Positions 37,061-45,972 of a stretch of DNA of 64,000 nt are shown piece after piece. Origin of the DNA: Prevotellaceae bacterium (GTDB lineage Bacteria > Bacteroidota > Bacteroidia > Bacteroidales > Muribaculaceae); contig JAETNS010000012.1 of NCBI GenBank assembly GCA_021772015.1, forward strand, positions 42,779-106,778, read 5' to 3'. Within the stretch, counting starts at the first letter, position 1. Every line of letters starts with the position of its first letter. The notes below the pieces were generated by a model. That model saw nothing but the letters and a program-made list of their open reading frames with translations. It had not been told where the DNA came from and ran no database searches. Both the position numbers and the translations under genes were made by a program.

Positions 37061-37106
37061 ACGATATAAGAAAAGGCCGTGAATTCACGGCCTTTTCTTA
37101 TATCGT
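37061..37106. terminator. Bidirectional terminator between pgk and the ROK gene
   Basis: A 46-base perfect palindrome with 23-base arms is centred on GAATTC. It has A-rich outer arms and lies between two converging genes, which fits a terminator for both. Confidence 0.7.
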
Positions 37107-37165
37107 TTCTGATCATAACATGATCAGCTTATTATCTGATTTTATCAGAAGAATATCCTAAAATG

Positions 37166-38209
37166 TTATTTGGCTGTAAGTGGAGTCGTTGTCGGGACAG
37201 TGGAAGGGGTAGGCGCGACAGGGACAGCAGAGGGAGTGATGGGTTGGAATTTTGCTTCCCATCCGAGGGCACTTGCACCAAGGACTGCCGCATCGGCCTC
37301 CTTAAGCTCTGAAAGAAGCACCTTCACTTTTCCTTTCCAGATAGGCATCATGTTTTTCTCCATAGACTCGCGCAGAGGTTTCATCAGAAGCTCCCCGCTT
37401 TTTGCAAGACCGCCGAAGAGGATGAATGCTTCCGGGGCAGAGAAAATGGTGAAATCAGCGAGAGCGGCTCCGAGGATATCGCCGGTGAATTCAAACACAT
37501 CCTTGGCAAGCTTGTCTCCTGCAATAGCCGCGTCGTAGACATCCTTCGAGGTGATCTCGTCAGTCGGCATGTTACGCAACAAGGAAGGCTCATTGCTGCG
37601 GGCTTCCAGGAACTCACGGGCTGTACGGGCGACTCCTGTGGCTGAACAATAAGTCTCCAGACAACCATTACGTCCGCATCCACAGAGACGGCCATTGTTG
37701 CGTTTGACAATCAGATGACCAAGTTCTCCTGCGAAACCGTCATGGCCATATACGAGTTGTCCGTTGATTACCACTCCCGATCCCACACCGGTGCCGAGTG
37801 TGATCATGATGAAATCCTTCAGGCCACGGGCTGAACCATAGGTCATTTCACCGATAGCCGCAGCATTCGCGTCATTGGTGATTGATACCGGAACACCGAA
37901 TTTCTCACTTACGAGCTGGGCCAAAGGGATAGGAGTGGGCCAAGGCAGATTGACACCGCTTTCTATTGTGCCGGTATAATAGTTGGCATTAGGAGCGCCA
38001 ATTCCAATTCCATGGATTTTATCTACCGCATCGTTTACCTCAAGAAGCTTGGTGAGTTCTGTATGAAGCTCATCGAGATAAGCCTCGATAGTATTGTGCT
38101 TGCGGGTCTTGATTGAGGAGCTGGCGATCACAACGCCACGGGCATCAACTATTCCGAAGACGGTGTTGGTGCCGCCTATGTCGATTCCGACTACATAAGG
38201 TTTGCTCAT
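37166..38209 (-). CDS. ROK-family sugar kinase, probably glucokinase
   Basis: The start at 38209 gives 347 residues and follows a good -7 box; the longer frame lies over the promoter. The N-terminal ATP loop is GIDIGGTNT. Asp113 in TNDANAA is the catalytic base. The ROK zinc site is complete, with His165 in GELGHL and Cys176, Cys178 and Cys183 in CGCGRNGCLE. ROK kinases phosphorylate glucose, fructose or amino sugars. There is no helix-turn-helix, so it is an enzyme rather than a NagC-type repressor. The C-terminal tail is Pro/Thr-rich and unusual. The neighbouring MFS gene suggests joint sugar uptake and phosphorylation. Confidence 0.9.
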   Translation of the reverse strand: MSKPYVVGIDIGGTNTVFGIVDARGVVIASSSIKTRKHNTIEAYLDELHTELTKLLEVNDAVDKIHGIGIGAPNANYYTGTIESGVNLPWPTPIPLAQLVSEKFGVPVSITNDANAAAIGEMTYGSARGLKDFIMITLGTGVGSGVVINGQLVYGHDGFAGELGHLIVKRNNGRLCGCGRNGCLETYCSATGVARTAREFLEARSNEPSLLRNMPTDEITSKDVYDAAIAGDKLAKDVFEFTGDILGAALADFTIFSAPEAFILFGGLAKSGELLMKPLRESMEKNMMPIWKGKVKVLLSELKEADAAVLGASALGWEAKFQPITPSAVPVAPTPSTVPTTTPLTAK

Positions 38210-38286
38210 TGTTTTATTAGATATGGTAAGATTGATATTTCTAATGGCAAAGAGGGGAGAGCGGTCATTAAGGTTAGATTCACCCG

Positions 38287-38317
38287 CAAAGTTATGAAAA
38301 TAATTATATAATAGCAA
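38287..38317 (-). promoter_or_regulatory. Promoter of the ROK kinase gene
   Basis: On the minus strand TTGC at 38317-38314, nineteen bases, then TAACTTTG at 38294-38287 fits the Bacteroidetes pattern, 77 bases before the start codon. Its edge touches the terminator of the upstream MFS gene. Confidence 0.6.
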
Positions 38318-38350
38318 TGAAACCGACCATGTTTTTGGTCGGTTTCATTG
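38315..38350 (-). terminator. Terminator of the MFS gene
   Basis: A perfect 14-bp inverted repeat (38315-38328 with 38337-38350) lies 35 bases after the MFS stop codon. Confidence 0.65.
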
Positions 38351-38384
38351 AATAATCTATAAAAATTATATCTTGCTTATAATT

Positions 38385-40103
38385 TTATTCCTCCACGGCG
38401 GCCACCTCTGATTCGAGCACCTCTGTTTTGTCAGCTTTTATGTTAGGCTCTTCAAGGCCAAGACCCTTCTTGCGGTCGATCACTTTAAGTACAAGACCAA
38501 GCAGCAGGGCGGCCACACCGAGGAATGCCAGCATAACCAACGGCCAAGTGTAGTTGTAACTTATGGCTGCTGTCTCCGGAGTCATCGTGCCGTTGGTCAC
38601 AGCCTCTGTAATCTGGGGATTGGTGTTGTCAAGCACCTTTCCGATAAGAAGTGGGAATAGCCATAGACCGATATTCTGAATCCAGAAAATAAGCGCGTAT
38701 GCCGACCCGATAATTTTTGCATCCACGAGCTTGGGGACACTGGGCCATAGGGAGGCCGGCACGAGAGAGAATGAGGCACCCAACACCAGAATAGTTATAT
38801 ACGCCACGCAGACCCCGGCAAGATCATTCCCTTTGAACATCGGGAGAATGAACGCGAACGTCAGATGACAGGCAATCAGCAAAATCGACCCAAGAACAAG
38901 CATAGAGGCCGCTTTACCCTTGTAATCGACAAATTTGCCGAGAATAGGGGTAATCCCGACGGCCAGAAGAGGGAACACAGCGAAAATCGCAGCTGCCGAT
39001 TGACGCATATAACCCATGACACAATAACCGACAAGAGCGGCAATGGCTATGGTAAGGGTAGAATAACGGATAACCTTGTTCTTGGAAAAATTGCTTGCAA
39101 AGGCCGCTGCCGCAACCACCAGCATAATGACATATTGTAGCACTGTCACTGTGTCGGTCGCCCAGAAGGAGTCGCTGTCAGGGGGAGTCAGTGTGAGGTT
39201 ACACTGGAGCATGTTCACAGCGTATTTCTGGAAAGGGAATATGGCCGAATAGTAAAGCACACAAAGAAGCGCCACCAACCAGAAACCGGCACTGGTAAGG
39301 ATCTTGCCAAGGTCGCTGATTTTGAAAGGATCATCTTTCTCCTCCTCAGCATTGGTCTGTTCATCAAGTTTCTTGTCCATAAAGAAATAGACAATGAACA
39401 TAATCAGGGCGATCATCAGCAGAACAACGCCGAAAGTCACTGAACGGGCAACACTTACATGGCCACCAAGTTCGGCAAACATCGGAGAGAATATCATACA
39501 AGTAGCCACTCCAAGACGGGCAAGAGCCATTTCCGATCCCATCGCCAAGGCCATTTCGCGGCCTTTGAACCATTTTACGATTCCTCGGCTCACAGTGATA
39601 CCGGCCATTTCCAAACCGCAACCAAATATCATGAAACCGACTGCGGAGAACTTGGCAGAAGCAGGCATACCTTCATAAAACGGTGAAATTCCAAGCTCGT
39701 CAAAGACGGGGATGTAGTTGAGATGGTTCGTGAACCATACATCAAGGGAACTTCCAAGGAAAGCATCTGTCAGAGCATACCAGTTGATTGTCGCGCCGAC
39801 AAGCATCACGGCACCGGACAGGATGGCCGTAAATCTGACACCCATCTTGTCGAGGATGATTCCTGCGAAAATCAGGAAGAAAATGAAAACATTGAGGAAT
39901 GTCTCAGATCCTTGCATAGTACCGAAAGCTGTCGAATCCCATCCGCGGGTCGACTGCAAAAGGTCTTTGATCGGCGACAAGATGTCCATAAAGATGTAAG
40001 AGCAGAACATCGCGAATGCGAGCAGCCCCAAAGCTGTCCAGCGAGCCCAGCTCTTATCACTGAGAACGTTTTTTGTTCTGTTCAATTCAGTGGAAATTGC
40101 CAT
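38385..40103 (-). CDS. Major facilitator superfamily transporter
   Basis: The 572-residue protein has about twelve membrane spans. Typical MFS pieces are GIILDKMGVRF after span 2 and a YKGKAASML loop in the second half. Compared with the usual 400-450 residues it is long, with an extra periplasmic loop near residues 100-150 and a charged central loop near 250. Next to the glucokinase-like gene, transport of a sugar or sugar acid is a fair guess; the substrate cannot be read from sequence. Confidence 0.83.
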   Translation of the reverse strand: MAISTELNRTKNVLSDKSWARWTALGLLAFAMFCSYIFMDILSPIKDLLQSTRGWDSTAFGTMQGSETFLNVFIFFLIFAGIILDKMGVRFTAILSGAVMLVGATINWYALTDAFLGSSLDVWFTNHLNYIPVFDELGISPFYEGMPASAKFSAVGFMIFGCGLEMAGITVSRGIVKWFKGREMALAMGSEMALARLGVATCMIFSPMFAELGGHVSVARSVTFGVVLLMIALIMFIVYFFMDKKLDEQTNAEEEKDDPFKISDLGKILTSAGFWLVALLCVLYYSAIFPFQKYAVNMLQCNLTLTPPDSDSFWATDTVTVLQYVIMLVVAAAAFASNFSKNKVIRYSTLTIAIAALVGYCVMGYMRQSAAAIFAVFPLLAVGITPILGKFVDYKGKAASMLVLGSILLIACHLTFAFILPMFKGNDLAGVCVAYITILVLGASFSLVPASLWPSVPKLVDAKIIGSAYALIFWIQNIGLWLFPLLIGKVLDNTNPQITEAVTNGTMTPETAAISYNYTWPLVMLAFLGVAALLLGLVLKVIDRKKGLGLEEPNIKADKTEVLESEVAAVEE

Positions 40104-40156
40104 AAGCTAAATATGTGATATTGGTTTAATAATTCGTAGTGACAGATATTTTCCTG

Positions 40157-40164
40157 CAAATGTA
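40157..40164 (-). promoter_or_regulatory. -7 box for the MFS gene
   Basis: The minus strand reads TACATTTG, matching TAnnTTTG, 54 bases before the MFS start codon. Confidence 0.45.
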
Positions 40165-40242
40165 GCAAAAAAATGCAATATATAGCCATATGGATGGCGG
40201 AAACTACACACCTTGTCACGAATGGCTTACCGGTGAAACAGA

Positions 40243-41016
40243 TCAATTTTGGGGCTGCGAAGGAGCTTGGGAAGTGGAATCGGTAGATGAGGTGGTGGTG
40301 GAAGAAGATGCTTCTCCTTTTTGTGAGCTGATCACAGCATTAGTGACATACACTGTGAAGACCGGGAAAAGAATCAGTCCTTCACCCGAAAGGATAATCG
40401 CCAGGACTTTGCCTGTGGCTGTCATGGGAGAGATCTCGCAACCTACTGTAGTTATGTTAAGGGAGGCCCACCAAAGAGCGTCCCACCAGGAACCTACCTG
40501 GGAATTAATGTAATGTTCCTCGACAAAGAATACCAATGATCCGAAATAGACTGAAGCGATCACCCAGATTATATACACAGACATCATGCTCAAAGCCCTA
40601 TTGGCAGACAAAGCACCGGAAATAAGAGCAAGGACATACCCGGCGCGTATCATCGGCACAAATCTCATCAGGTATGACATCTGGGGCGAAAGTCCGATAT
40701 TAAGCGCCTCCACGATATTAAGCCATGGAATACTTATAAATATGAAAAAGATATTGGCAACGAAGTACTTCCATTTACGGGGAGCGAACAGCCATTCTAC
40801 AGCTATATCAAACAGAAACAACAAGCACACCCAGAACTGAAACTTCATATATCCGGGAGCGGTTATGAATGAGACATTATCGATGGTCTCGCGGGTAATC
40901 CACACTATCATGACCACCGATGCTACAAGCACCAGCAAATGAATAGTGGTGACAAAACGTCTCCTGAAGGGGGAAAGGGAATGATCATATAGAGTCGCCT
41001 GCATGATGTGATACAT
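40243..41016 (-). CDS. Six-span ion channel with atypical selectivity filter
   Basis: The 257-residue protein has about six membrane segments and a re-entrant pore loop near residues 175-200, as in voltage-gated-like potassium channels. Where potassium channels have TVGYGD the filter reads TTVGCE at residues 189-194. The fourth segment (SYLMRFVPMIRAGYV) carries only a few Arg residues, so voltage sensing is doubtful. The C-terminal tail is short and Ser/Thr-rich. It could conduct a different cation or be regulated by redox of the filter Cys; this is inference. Confidence 0.8.
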   Translation of the reverse strand: MYHIMQATLYDHSLSPFRRRFVTTIHLLVLVASVVMIVWITRETIDNVSFITAPGYMKFQFWVCLLFLFDIAVEWLFAPRKWKYFVANIFFIFISIPWLNIVEALNIGLSPQMSYLMRFVPMIRAGYVLALISGALSANRALSMMSVYIIWVIASVYFGSLVFFVEEHYINSQVGSWWDALWWASLNITTVGCEISPMTATGKVLAIILSGEGLILFPVFTVYVTNAVISSQKGEASSSTTTSSTDSTSQAPSQPQN

Positions 41017-41076
41017 TTTAATTGTAAAACATCATCCAGGCGATTTTGGTTTAAACCACGATTTGGGGAATCCAAC

Positions 41077-42366
41077 CTAACGTTTCACATCGAATCCTGA
41101 CTCTGTGACAACTTTGACAACAGCCGCGCGGTCGAAATTTCCTTTTACAGTAGCCGAGCCTTCCGCAAGGTCGACCGATACATTTTCCACACCGGGAATA
41201 GCCCCTATGGCTTTCTCCACGGTCATACGGCAATGGTTGCAAGCCATTCCTTCGATTTTGAATATTTCTGTCATATCTGAGGATGTTATATGTGAATGAT
41301 TATGGTGAGAGCGGGAAGACATGAATGAATAGGCGAGGGCAACAAGCAAAAGAACAGTACAGGTTATCTCAAACCAGCCGAATTCGGCATGACAAGAGGT
41401 GACAGCTGTACCTTTCAAAGCGGAGAACCATTCAGAAGGAAACACATAATCGACTATCATTCCGAAAAGCAACGCAGTCACTATCACTGATATTATATAT
41501 ATGGCAGTTGCCTTTTTGCCAATAGAGCGTCCCAATACCATCATGGAAGCGAAGTTGGCGGCCGGACCGGCCATAAGCAATACAAATGCAGCCCCCGGAT
41601 TCAGCCCTTTGACCACCAATGACATTGCCACCGGTATTGAGCCGGTGGCACACACATACATCGGCACAGCAACTGCAATCATTGCCAGCATGGCTATCAA
41701 GGGACGATCGCTCAATGATACGAGGAAACTTTCGGGCACATACACAGTGATCAAAGCTGCCACAACCAAGCCTATCACAAGCCACTTACCAACGCTCGCT
41801 ACCATGTCGACCAATCCGTATTTCACGGCGGCAGCTATCCGTGACAGGAAAGAGATCCCGGAAGAATCTTTATCATTCCGGCAACAATTGTCTGAGCAAT
41901 CTATGGAGTCATCAGATCCGGCACCGGCAGTCACAACCGTCTCACGCGAGCGTTTATCCTTGTCAAAGAGATTCACTCCCACTCCTCCTATAAAACCACC
42001 TACAAGGGCTGCTAAGGGACGCAATATCGCCAACGGGAGTCCGAGCAAAGAATATGTGGCAGCGATACTATCCACCCCGGTCTGTGGCGTGGAAATAAGG
42101 AAAGAGGTCGTGGCTCCTTTGGAAGCACCTTGGCGATGCAGCCCTACAGCGGTCGGCAATACTCCGCAGGAACATAGCGGGAGGGGTACGCCCAACATGG
42201 CCGCCTTTATCACCGGTTTCCAGCCATGACCCGCCAGATGACGGCTCATTGTCTCCGGTCTGACAAACTCATGCAAAAGTCCGGCTATCAGAAATCCAAG
42301 CAAGACATACGGAGACATCTCATTCAGAATCTCCAGCAAGGACATGAAGAATATATTGAAATCCAT
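41077..42366 (-). CDS. SO_0444-family Cu/Zn efflux permease with C-terminal HMA domain
   Basis: The 429-residue protein matches the SO_0444 permease family, with about ten membrane spans. It has the diagnostic PLPLCSCGVLPTA segment near residue 60 and a STPQTGVDS segment. A hydrophilic loop near residues 150-165 carries a CSDNCC cluster that could bind metal. Residues 365-429 form a heavy-metal-associated domain with GMACNHC (Cys376, Cys379), like copper chaperones. The permease probably exports a soft metal that the HMA domain delivers. A -7 box lies at 42407-42414 on the minus strand. Confidence 0.88.
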   Translation of the reverse strand: MDFNIFFMSLLEILNEMSPYVLLGFLIAGLLHEFVRPETMSRHLAGHGWKPVIKAAMLGVPLPLCSCGVLPTAVGLHRQGASKGATTSFLISTPQTGVDSIAATYSLLGLPLAILRPLAALVGGFIGGVGVNLFDKDKRSRETVVTAGAGSDDSIDCSDNCCRNDKDSSGISFLSRIAAAVKYGLVDMVASVGKWLVIGLVVAALITVYVPESFLVSLSDRPLIAMLAMIAVAVPMYVCATGSIPVAMSLVVKGLNPGAAFVLLMAGPAANFASMMVLGRSIGKKATAIYIISVIVTALLFGMIVDYVFPSEWFSALKGTAVTSCHAEFGWFEITCTVLLLVALAYSFMSSRSHHNHSHITSSDMTEIFKIEGMACNHCRMTVEKAIGAIPGVENVSVDLAEGSATVKGNFDRAAVVKVVTESGFDVKR

Positions 42367-42406
42367 GATTATCTGATGTTAAACAACTATTGTCATTATC
42401 ATGGCG

Positions 42407-42414
42407 CAAAGTTA
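42407..42414 (-). promoter_or_regulatory. -7 box for the metal permease gene
   Basis: The minus strand reads TAACTTTG, an exact consensus match, 41 bases before the start codon. Confidence 0.55.
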
Positions 42415-42457
42415 CATTTCCCATCCCATAGATCCGTTAAACAATTTCGGACAAAAC

Positions 42458-42504
42458 TTGCAGGATTTAGGCGCAGTCACTAAAACGTCACCCAAATCCT
42501 GCAA
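42458..42504. terminator. Inverted repeat upstream of the permease gene
   Basis: An 11-bp perfect inverted repeat (42458-42468 with 42494-42504) surrounds a 25-base loop. It lies after the beta-barrel gene on the minus strand and may act as its terminator or as an operator. Confidence 0.4.
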
Positions 42505-42514
42505 TATCATCTTC

Positions 42515-42555
42515 ATAAGTGACCGGTCAGAATTATTTTTGGCAGTCACTTATTA
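42515..42555. repeat. Dispersed imperfect palindrome, copy 2
   Basis: This 41-base element has an outer 9-bp stem (42515-42523 with 42545-42553). It aligns without gaps to 12528-12568 with 30 matches, and a paired A-T to G-C change keeps the stem. It lies 22 bases from the end of the beta-barrel gene. Confidence 0.5.
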
Positions 42556-42577
42556 AACCCTCTTAATAGCGGCAATT

Positions 42578-43636
42578 TCAGAACAGTAATGCGATGCCTG
42601 TGGAAAATGCCCCGAAATCCATCCCGGTTTTAGATTTCATCATGTTCATGGGGGAATAACGGGCATAAAGTCCGATGTCATCGTAATGAACAGCAAAATA
42701 AGCATCCACTGTCACCGGCCTCTGGCCAATTGAGCCGGTCTTTATCTGAAACGATTGCCCCTCCATTTTATATTGAGTCTTTATGCTCGCGGAGGTGTTG
42801 AAGTTCACAAGAGGCCCTGCAGTGACACCCCATTTGTTATTATGGCCGAATCTCAATGTGCATACCACCGGCACCTGCAAGCTGAATATCTTTATTCTTG
42901 AACGACGCTCGGTCATCTCGTCACTATATGGTTCAAGTGAGATTCGACCGTCAGGATTCTTAAAAAAATACCTGTCACCTTTTGTCACGAAGTTCCTCCA
43001 GTCAATACCAAGTCCGGCAGCCACGGAGAAGGAGCGATGACTTACAGAAACTCCCGCAATCATCATCCATGACAGTTCCACACTGCGTCCCATCGAAGCG
43101 TTGAAGTCAGGCAACGGCTTTGTCGGAGTAACCCATCCTACCGACGGCCCCATAGAGACTATTTCCCACCGGGTAGACTTGTTGCCTGAAAGATTAATCG
43201 CGAAATCACTCCATTTAGTACCTATATATGATTTCTGTGAACGGTTTTCAGGATCTGCGAAAACGAAATCATATCGTCTGGAACAGGAATCCGAGTCGAG
43301 ATATGACACATTCACTTCCTTGTCGGTCTCATTGACCAGCACGTTTGTGATATCGTTGCATGTGATCTTGACTGTAGAGTTAATCCCGGACTTCCTTTTG
43401 GTCTCTGTCTCGTAGAAAAAATTGTCATCCGTGTCATCAAGACGGCTGACCGTGATAGAGGTGTATGAGTCTGTAGCGTAGATGTCTATTTTGCCGGCTC
43501 TTGCCACATCAAGAAGAGTATTGGCCGACGGAGTGACAGAATCAGGTTCAACAGATTGGGATAGAGATCCCTTGTCAATGGCAAGTATCGGCCAGGACAA
43601 GGCTATGACTAAAAGAAGAAAGATAGTACGTGACAT
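42578..43636 (-). CDS. Predicted outer-membrane beta-barrel protein
   Basis: The 352-residue protein has a clear signal peptide (residues about 1-20). The first half is Ser/Thr/Asp-rich and may be a periplasmic beta domain. The second half has alternating amphipathic strands and ends in SFSTGIALLF-like residues with a terminal Phe, as in outer-membrane barrels. I do not recognise a named family. It is the last gene of the ECF-sigma operon, 21 bases after the DUF6108-like gene. Confidence 0.65.
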   Translation of the reverse strand: MSRTIFLLLVIALSWPILAIDKGSLSQSVEPDSVTPSANTLLDVARAGKIDIYATDSYTSITVSRLDDTDDNFFYETETKRKSGINSTVKITCNDITNVLVNETDKEVNVSYLDSDSCSRRYDFVFADPENRSQKSYIGTKWSDFAINLSGNKSTRWEIVSMGPSVGWVTPTKPLPDFNASMGRSVELSWMMIAGVSVSHRSFSVAAGLGIDWRNFVTKGDRYFFKNPDGRISLEPYSDEMTERRSRIKIFSLQVPVVCTLRFGHNNKWGVTAGPLVNFNTSASIKTQYKMEGQSFQIKTGSIGQRPVTVDAYFAVHYDDIGLYARYSPMNMMKSKTGMDFGAFSTGIALLF

Positions 43637-43657
43637 AACTTAAAAGTTATAATGAGT

Positions 43658-44122
43658 TTATTTTGATAATTTCTTGATGAGAGTGTCAGCATCGACCCGA
43701 GACAACGGACCGTCAAAGTATATTACCATAACCGTAGGGTTCTTACTGTTGGTATTACGAAGATAATACAGGTATCTGTTGACCTTCCGGCCATCGACCA
43801 TCTTGGGCTTGAGCATGAAAAAAGCGTATTGGAGCATACCTTCCATATATCTCACATTACGTCCAATGGCCGAGGCTCCATCAGCCAATACCAGCGGCTG
43901 GATAAGGGGGGCATAAGTTTTTGCGTCTCCTTTGAAAGTCGCGAAATTGGTAAGACGGTTGTTCTTCAGGAATCGTTGTTCTCCACTTATCATGGTTTCC
44001 GTCACAGATGGGTCACCGGCATATTTCCCCCCGAAGATCCCATTGACGCGCAGATCTTCCTGAGCTATCATTCGGGAGACAGCCAAAAGCATAAATATGG
44101 CAATGAAAATAAAACGTTTCAT
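43658..44122 (-). CDS. DUF6108-like secreted protein
   Basis: The 154-residue protein has a signal peptide ending near residue 20 and no other membrane span. The mature part, with LRVNGIFGGKYAGDPSVTETMISG near the start, resembles Bacteroidales DUF6108 proteins found next to ECF-sigma factors. The function is unknown. Its first codons overlap the end of the upstream anti-sigma-like gene by 4 bases. Confidence 0.68.
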   Translation of the reverse strand: MKRFIFIAIFMLLAVSRMIAQEDLRVNGIFGGKYAGDPSVTETMISGEQRFLKNNRLTNFATFKGDAKTYAPLIQPLVLADGASAIGRNVRYMEGMLQYAFFMLKPKMVDGRKVNRYLYYLRNTNSKNPTVMVIYFDGPLSRVDADTLIKKLSK

Positions 44123-44622
44123 AAAGATGTATTATTTGGAGATGAATTGATCATTGAAATACCTGATTCCATGTCATCGATCATCGGGACGATCTGGTCA
44201 AGTTCCTCATGGAATCCGCGTGTGGCTTCCTCTGCTCCCTGAGCGAATTCCTTCAGGTCAAAACACAACTGACGCATCACCTCCTCTTCATCCGTGACGA
44301 TTTGACCGTTGACATAAGCGATGCATGTGGAATCCGACGCAGGCCGTAGACCATGAACCATTGCCCCGATTGAGATAACGACAGCGATTGCGGCGGCGAT
44401 TCCGACAGATGGAAGCCATGATTCGATAACTCGTGTCCTCCTGCCGACTCCGCCGGTCTTCCGGAATCCCATAAGAGCCCGGGCTTCATTGATTAAAGGA
44501 CTGTCACAATCGGTCGCCGCTATAATTGAACGCAGTTCTTTTTCTTCCGCGTCTGACAACGTGCAATCGAAATAACGCTCGATCATTTCCGTCATTTTCT
44601 TATATGCAATCATATTATCCAT
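44119..44622 (-). CDS. Single-span membrane protein, possible anti-sigma factor
   Basis: The start at 44622 gives 167 residues and lies 1 base after the sigma-factor gene; an upstream ATG at 44652 is inside that gene. The N-terminal 65 residues are charged and helical with a LSDAEEKELRSII segment. One membrane span follows near residues 73-92, then an acidic periplasmic tail. Position and topology fit an anti-sigma factor that holds the ECF sigma at the membrane; no zinc-binding anti-sigma motif is present. Confidence 0.62.
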   Translation of the reverse strand: MDNMIAYKKMTEMIERYFDCTLSDAEEKELRSIIAATDCDSPLINEARALMGFRKTGGVGRRTRVIESWLPSVGIAAAIAVVISIGAMVHGLRPASDSTCIAYVNGQIVTDEEEVMRQLCFDLKEFAQGAEEATRGFHEELDQIVPMIDDMESGISMINSSPNNTSL

Positions 44623-44623
44623 C

Positions 44624-45217
44624 TTATTTATCTTGGATTTGACGAAAAACATCCCTGATAATTTTCCTGGCCCTGCTGAGAGTCATCCTGACATTCTCCT
44701 GAGACATCCCGAGATCCATTGCGATCTCCTGATAAGCTTCTCCGTCTATATCATGGCGACGGAAAATCTCATATTGTCTCGCCGAAAGGATTCTTTTGCT
44801 CAACCTGATCACAGCGTCATAAGTTTCCTGACATTCTTTTTGTGAGCTGTAATCTTCGTCATCGCACATGTAATCACATGATGTCTCGACATCTGCTTTC
44901 GGATGGACACTCGTATGACGGAACACATCAATTGCCTGATTGCGCACCGTCGTGTACGCCAGCCTGACAGCATCGGTCTCGGACAGTACCTCCGGATGCC
45001 TCGACCACAAACGGCAGAAAGCGTCATGAATCACATCCTCCGCGTCATCGTCGCCTGCAATCCGGGCCGCCAAATAATGCAGTCTGGATCTGAAACGCAT
45101 GAATGTGGATGTCAAGATGTCAGTTTTCACTTTCAAGTCAGGTTGAGTCTTTCCGGGCTTGATCGCCGGGGTTATTATCAAACTTACGGCCTGAACGCCG
45201 AGGTCATCAATCGACAT
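44624..45217 (-). CDS. ECF-type RNA polymerase sigma factor
   Basis: The 197-residue protein has sigma region 2 (residues about 40-105), with DDAEDVIHDAFCRLW, and region 4 (about 135-190), with YQEIAMDLGMSQENVRMTLSRARK as the helix-turn-helix. Region 3 is absent, which defines the ECF class. It starts an operon with an anti-sigma-like gene, a DUF6108-like gene and a beta-barrel gene. This points to an envelope stress regulon. There is no SusC/SusD pair, so it is not the usual glycan-import sigma. Confidence 0.88.
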   Translation of the reverse strand: MSIDDLGVQAVSLIITPAIKPGKTQPDLKVKTDILTSTFMRFRSRLHYLAARIAGDDDAEDVIHDAFCRLWSRHPEVLSETDAVRLAYTTVRNQAIDVFRHTSVHPKADVETSCDYMCDDEDYSSQKECQETYDAVIRLSKRILSARQYEIFRRHDIDGEAYQEIAMDLGMSQENVRMTLSRARKIIRDVFRQIQDK

Positions 45218-45278
45218 TCAGGCCGTACAATAATATAACGGACCTATGGACGGTATGTAACAGCAAATGGTTATTTTT

Positions 45279-45839
45279 TTACACTTGCGTTATCGGCTGC
45301 CTGTCATTGCGCCCTTGACGCAGATATTGAGAAGGTGTCATTCCGGTGACTTCCTTGAACTGACGAGAAAGATGAGAGACCGATGAATAACCTGTCATAT
45401 CTGCTATCTCACTAATGCTCATCCTGTTATATCCCATCAGCTCCTTTACAAGCTCAATCTTCTGGGCTATGAAATATTTCTCAATCGTCCGTCCTTCATT
45501 AGCGGAGAATATACGGCTTGCAGTATCATAAGTAATATCCATATGCTTCTCAAGACAGGCAGAAAGGTTAAGAGGACAATCGCGCTCGATACGGACATGG
45601 CGTATGATGGTTTTCTTTATATTTTCCACAATCATTGCGTTCCTGTCGGAAATACGCTCGAAGCCGTCAGCCTCAAGATCTTCGTCGAGGCGTTCAAGAG
45701 AGACTTTCTCCATCTCTTCATCGGGTATCCTTACTGTCCCGAGCATGACCTCGGCGTTTTCTATCCCGTATCTTTTAAGTATGGACTCCACCGCTCTCAT
45801 GCAATGGCGACATACCATGTTCTTTATCATCAATTCCAT
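45279..45839 (-). CDS. AraC-family regulator with N-terminal HMA-like metal-binding domain
   Basis: The 186-residue protein starts with a heavy-metal-associated-like domain (residues 1-65) bearing MVCRHC, with Cys10 and Cys13. An AraC helix-turn-helix domain follows (about residues 85-175), with MSISEIADMTGYSSVSHLSRQFKEVTGMTPSQY. Joining a metal chaperone fold to AraC suggests direct metal sensing. The SO_0444 permease with its own HMA domain lies 2.9 kb away and is a good candidate target. It is a single gene. Confidence 0.85.
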   Translation of the reverse strand: MELMIKNMVCRHCMRAVESILKRYGIENAEVMLGTVRIPDEEMEKVSLERLDEDLEADGFERISDRNAMIVENIKKTIIRHVRIERDCPLNLSACLEKHMDITYDTASRIFSANEGRTIEKYFIAQKIELVKELMGYNRMSISEIADMTGYSSVSHLSRQFKEVTGMTPSQYLRQGRNDRQPITQV

Positions 45840-45907
45840 AATAATCCACTCATTAATTCCGGATCAAAAATGCATAATGTGAAATGAGACGATCCATATA
45901 ATCAATA

Positions 45908-45936
45908 GGCCGGACTCCATCGGGAGGAATCCGGCC
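45908..45936 (-). terminator. Terminator of the TPR gene
   Basis: A 7-bp GC-rich stem (45908-45914 with 45930-45936) continues into a 4-bp inner stem. It lies 37 bases after the TPR gene stop. Confidence 0.55.
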
Positions 45937-45972
45937 CATTATAAGATCTGTCGGCAGGAAATCGCCGGTCAA

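Noticed and set aside
36252..37088. Minus-strand open frame opposite pgk (278 codons)
   Set aside because: It arises from strong codon bias in pgk and runs into the terminator palindrome.
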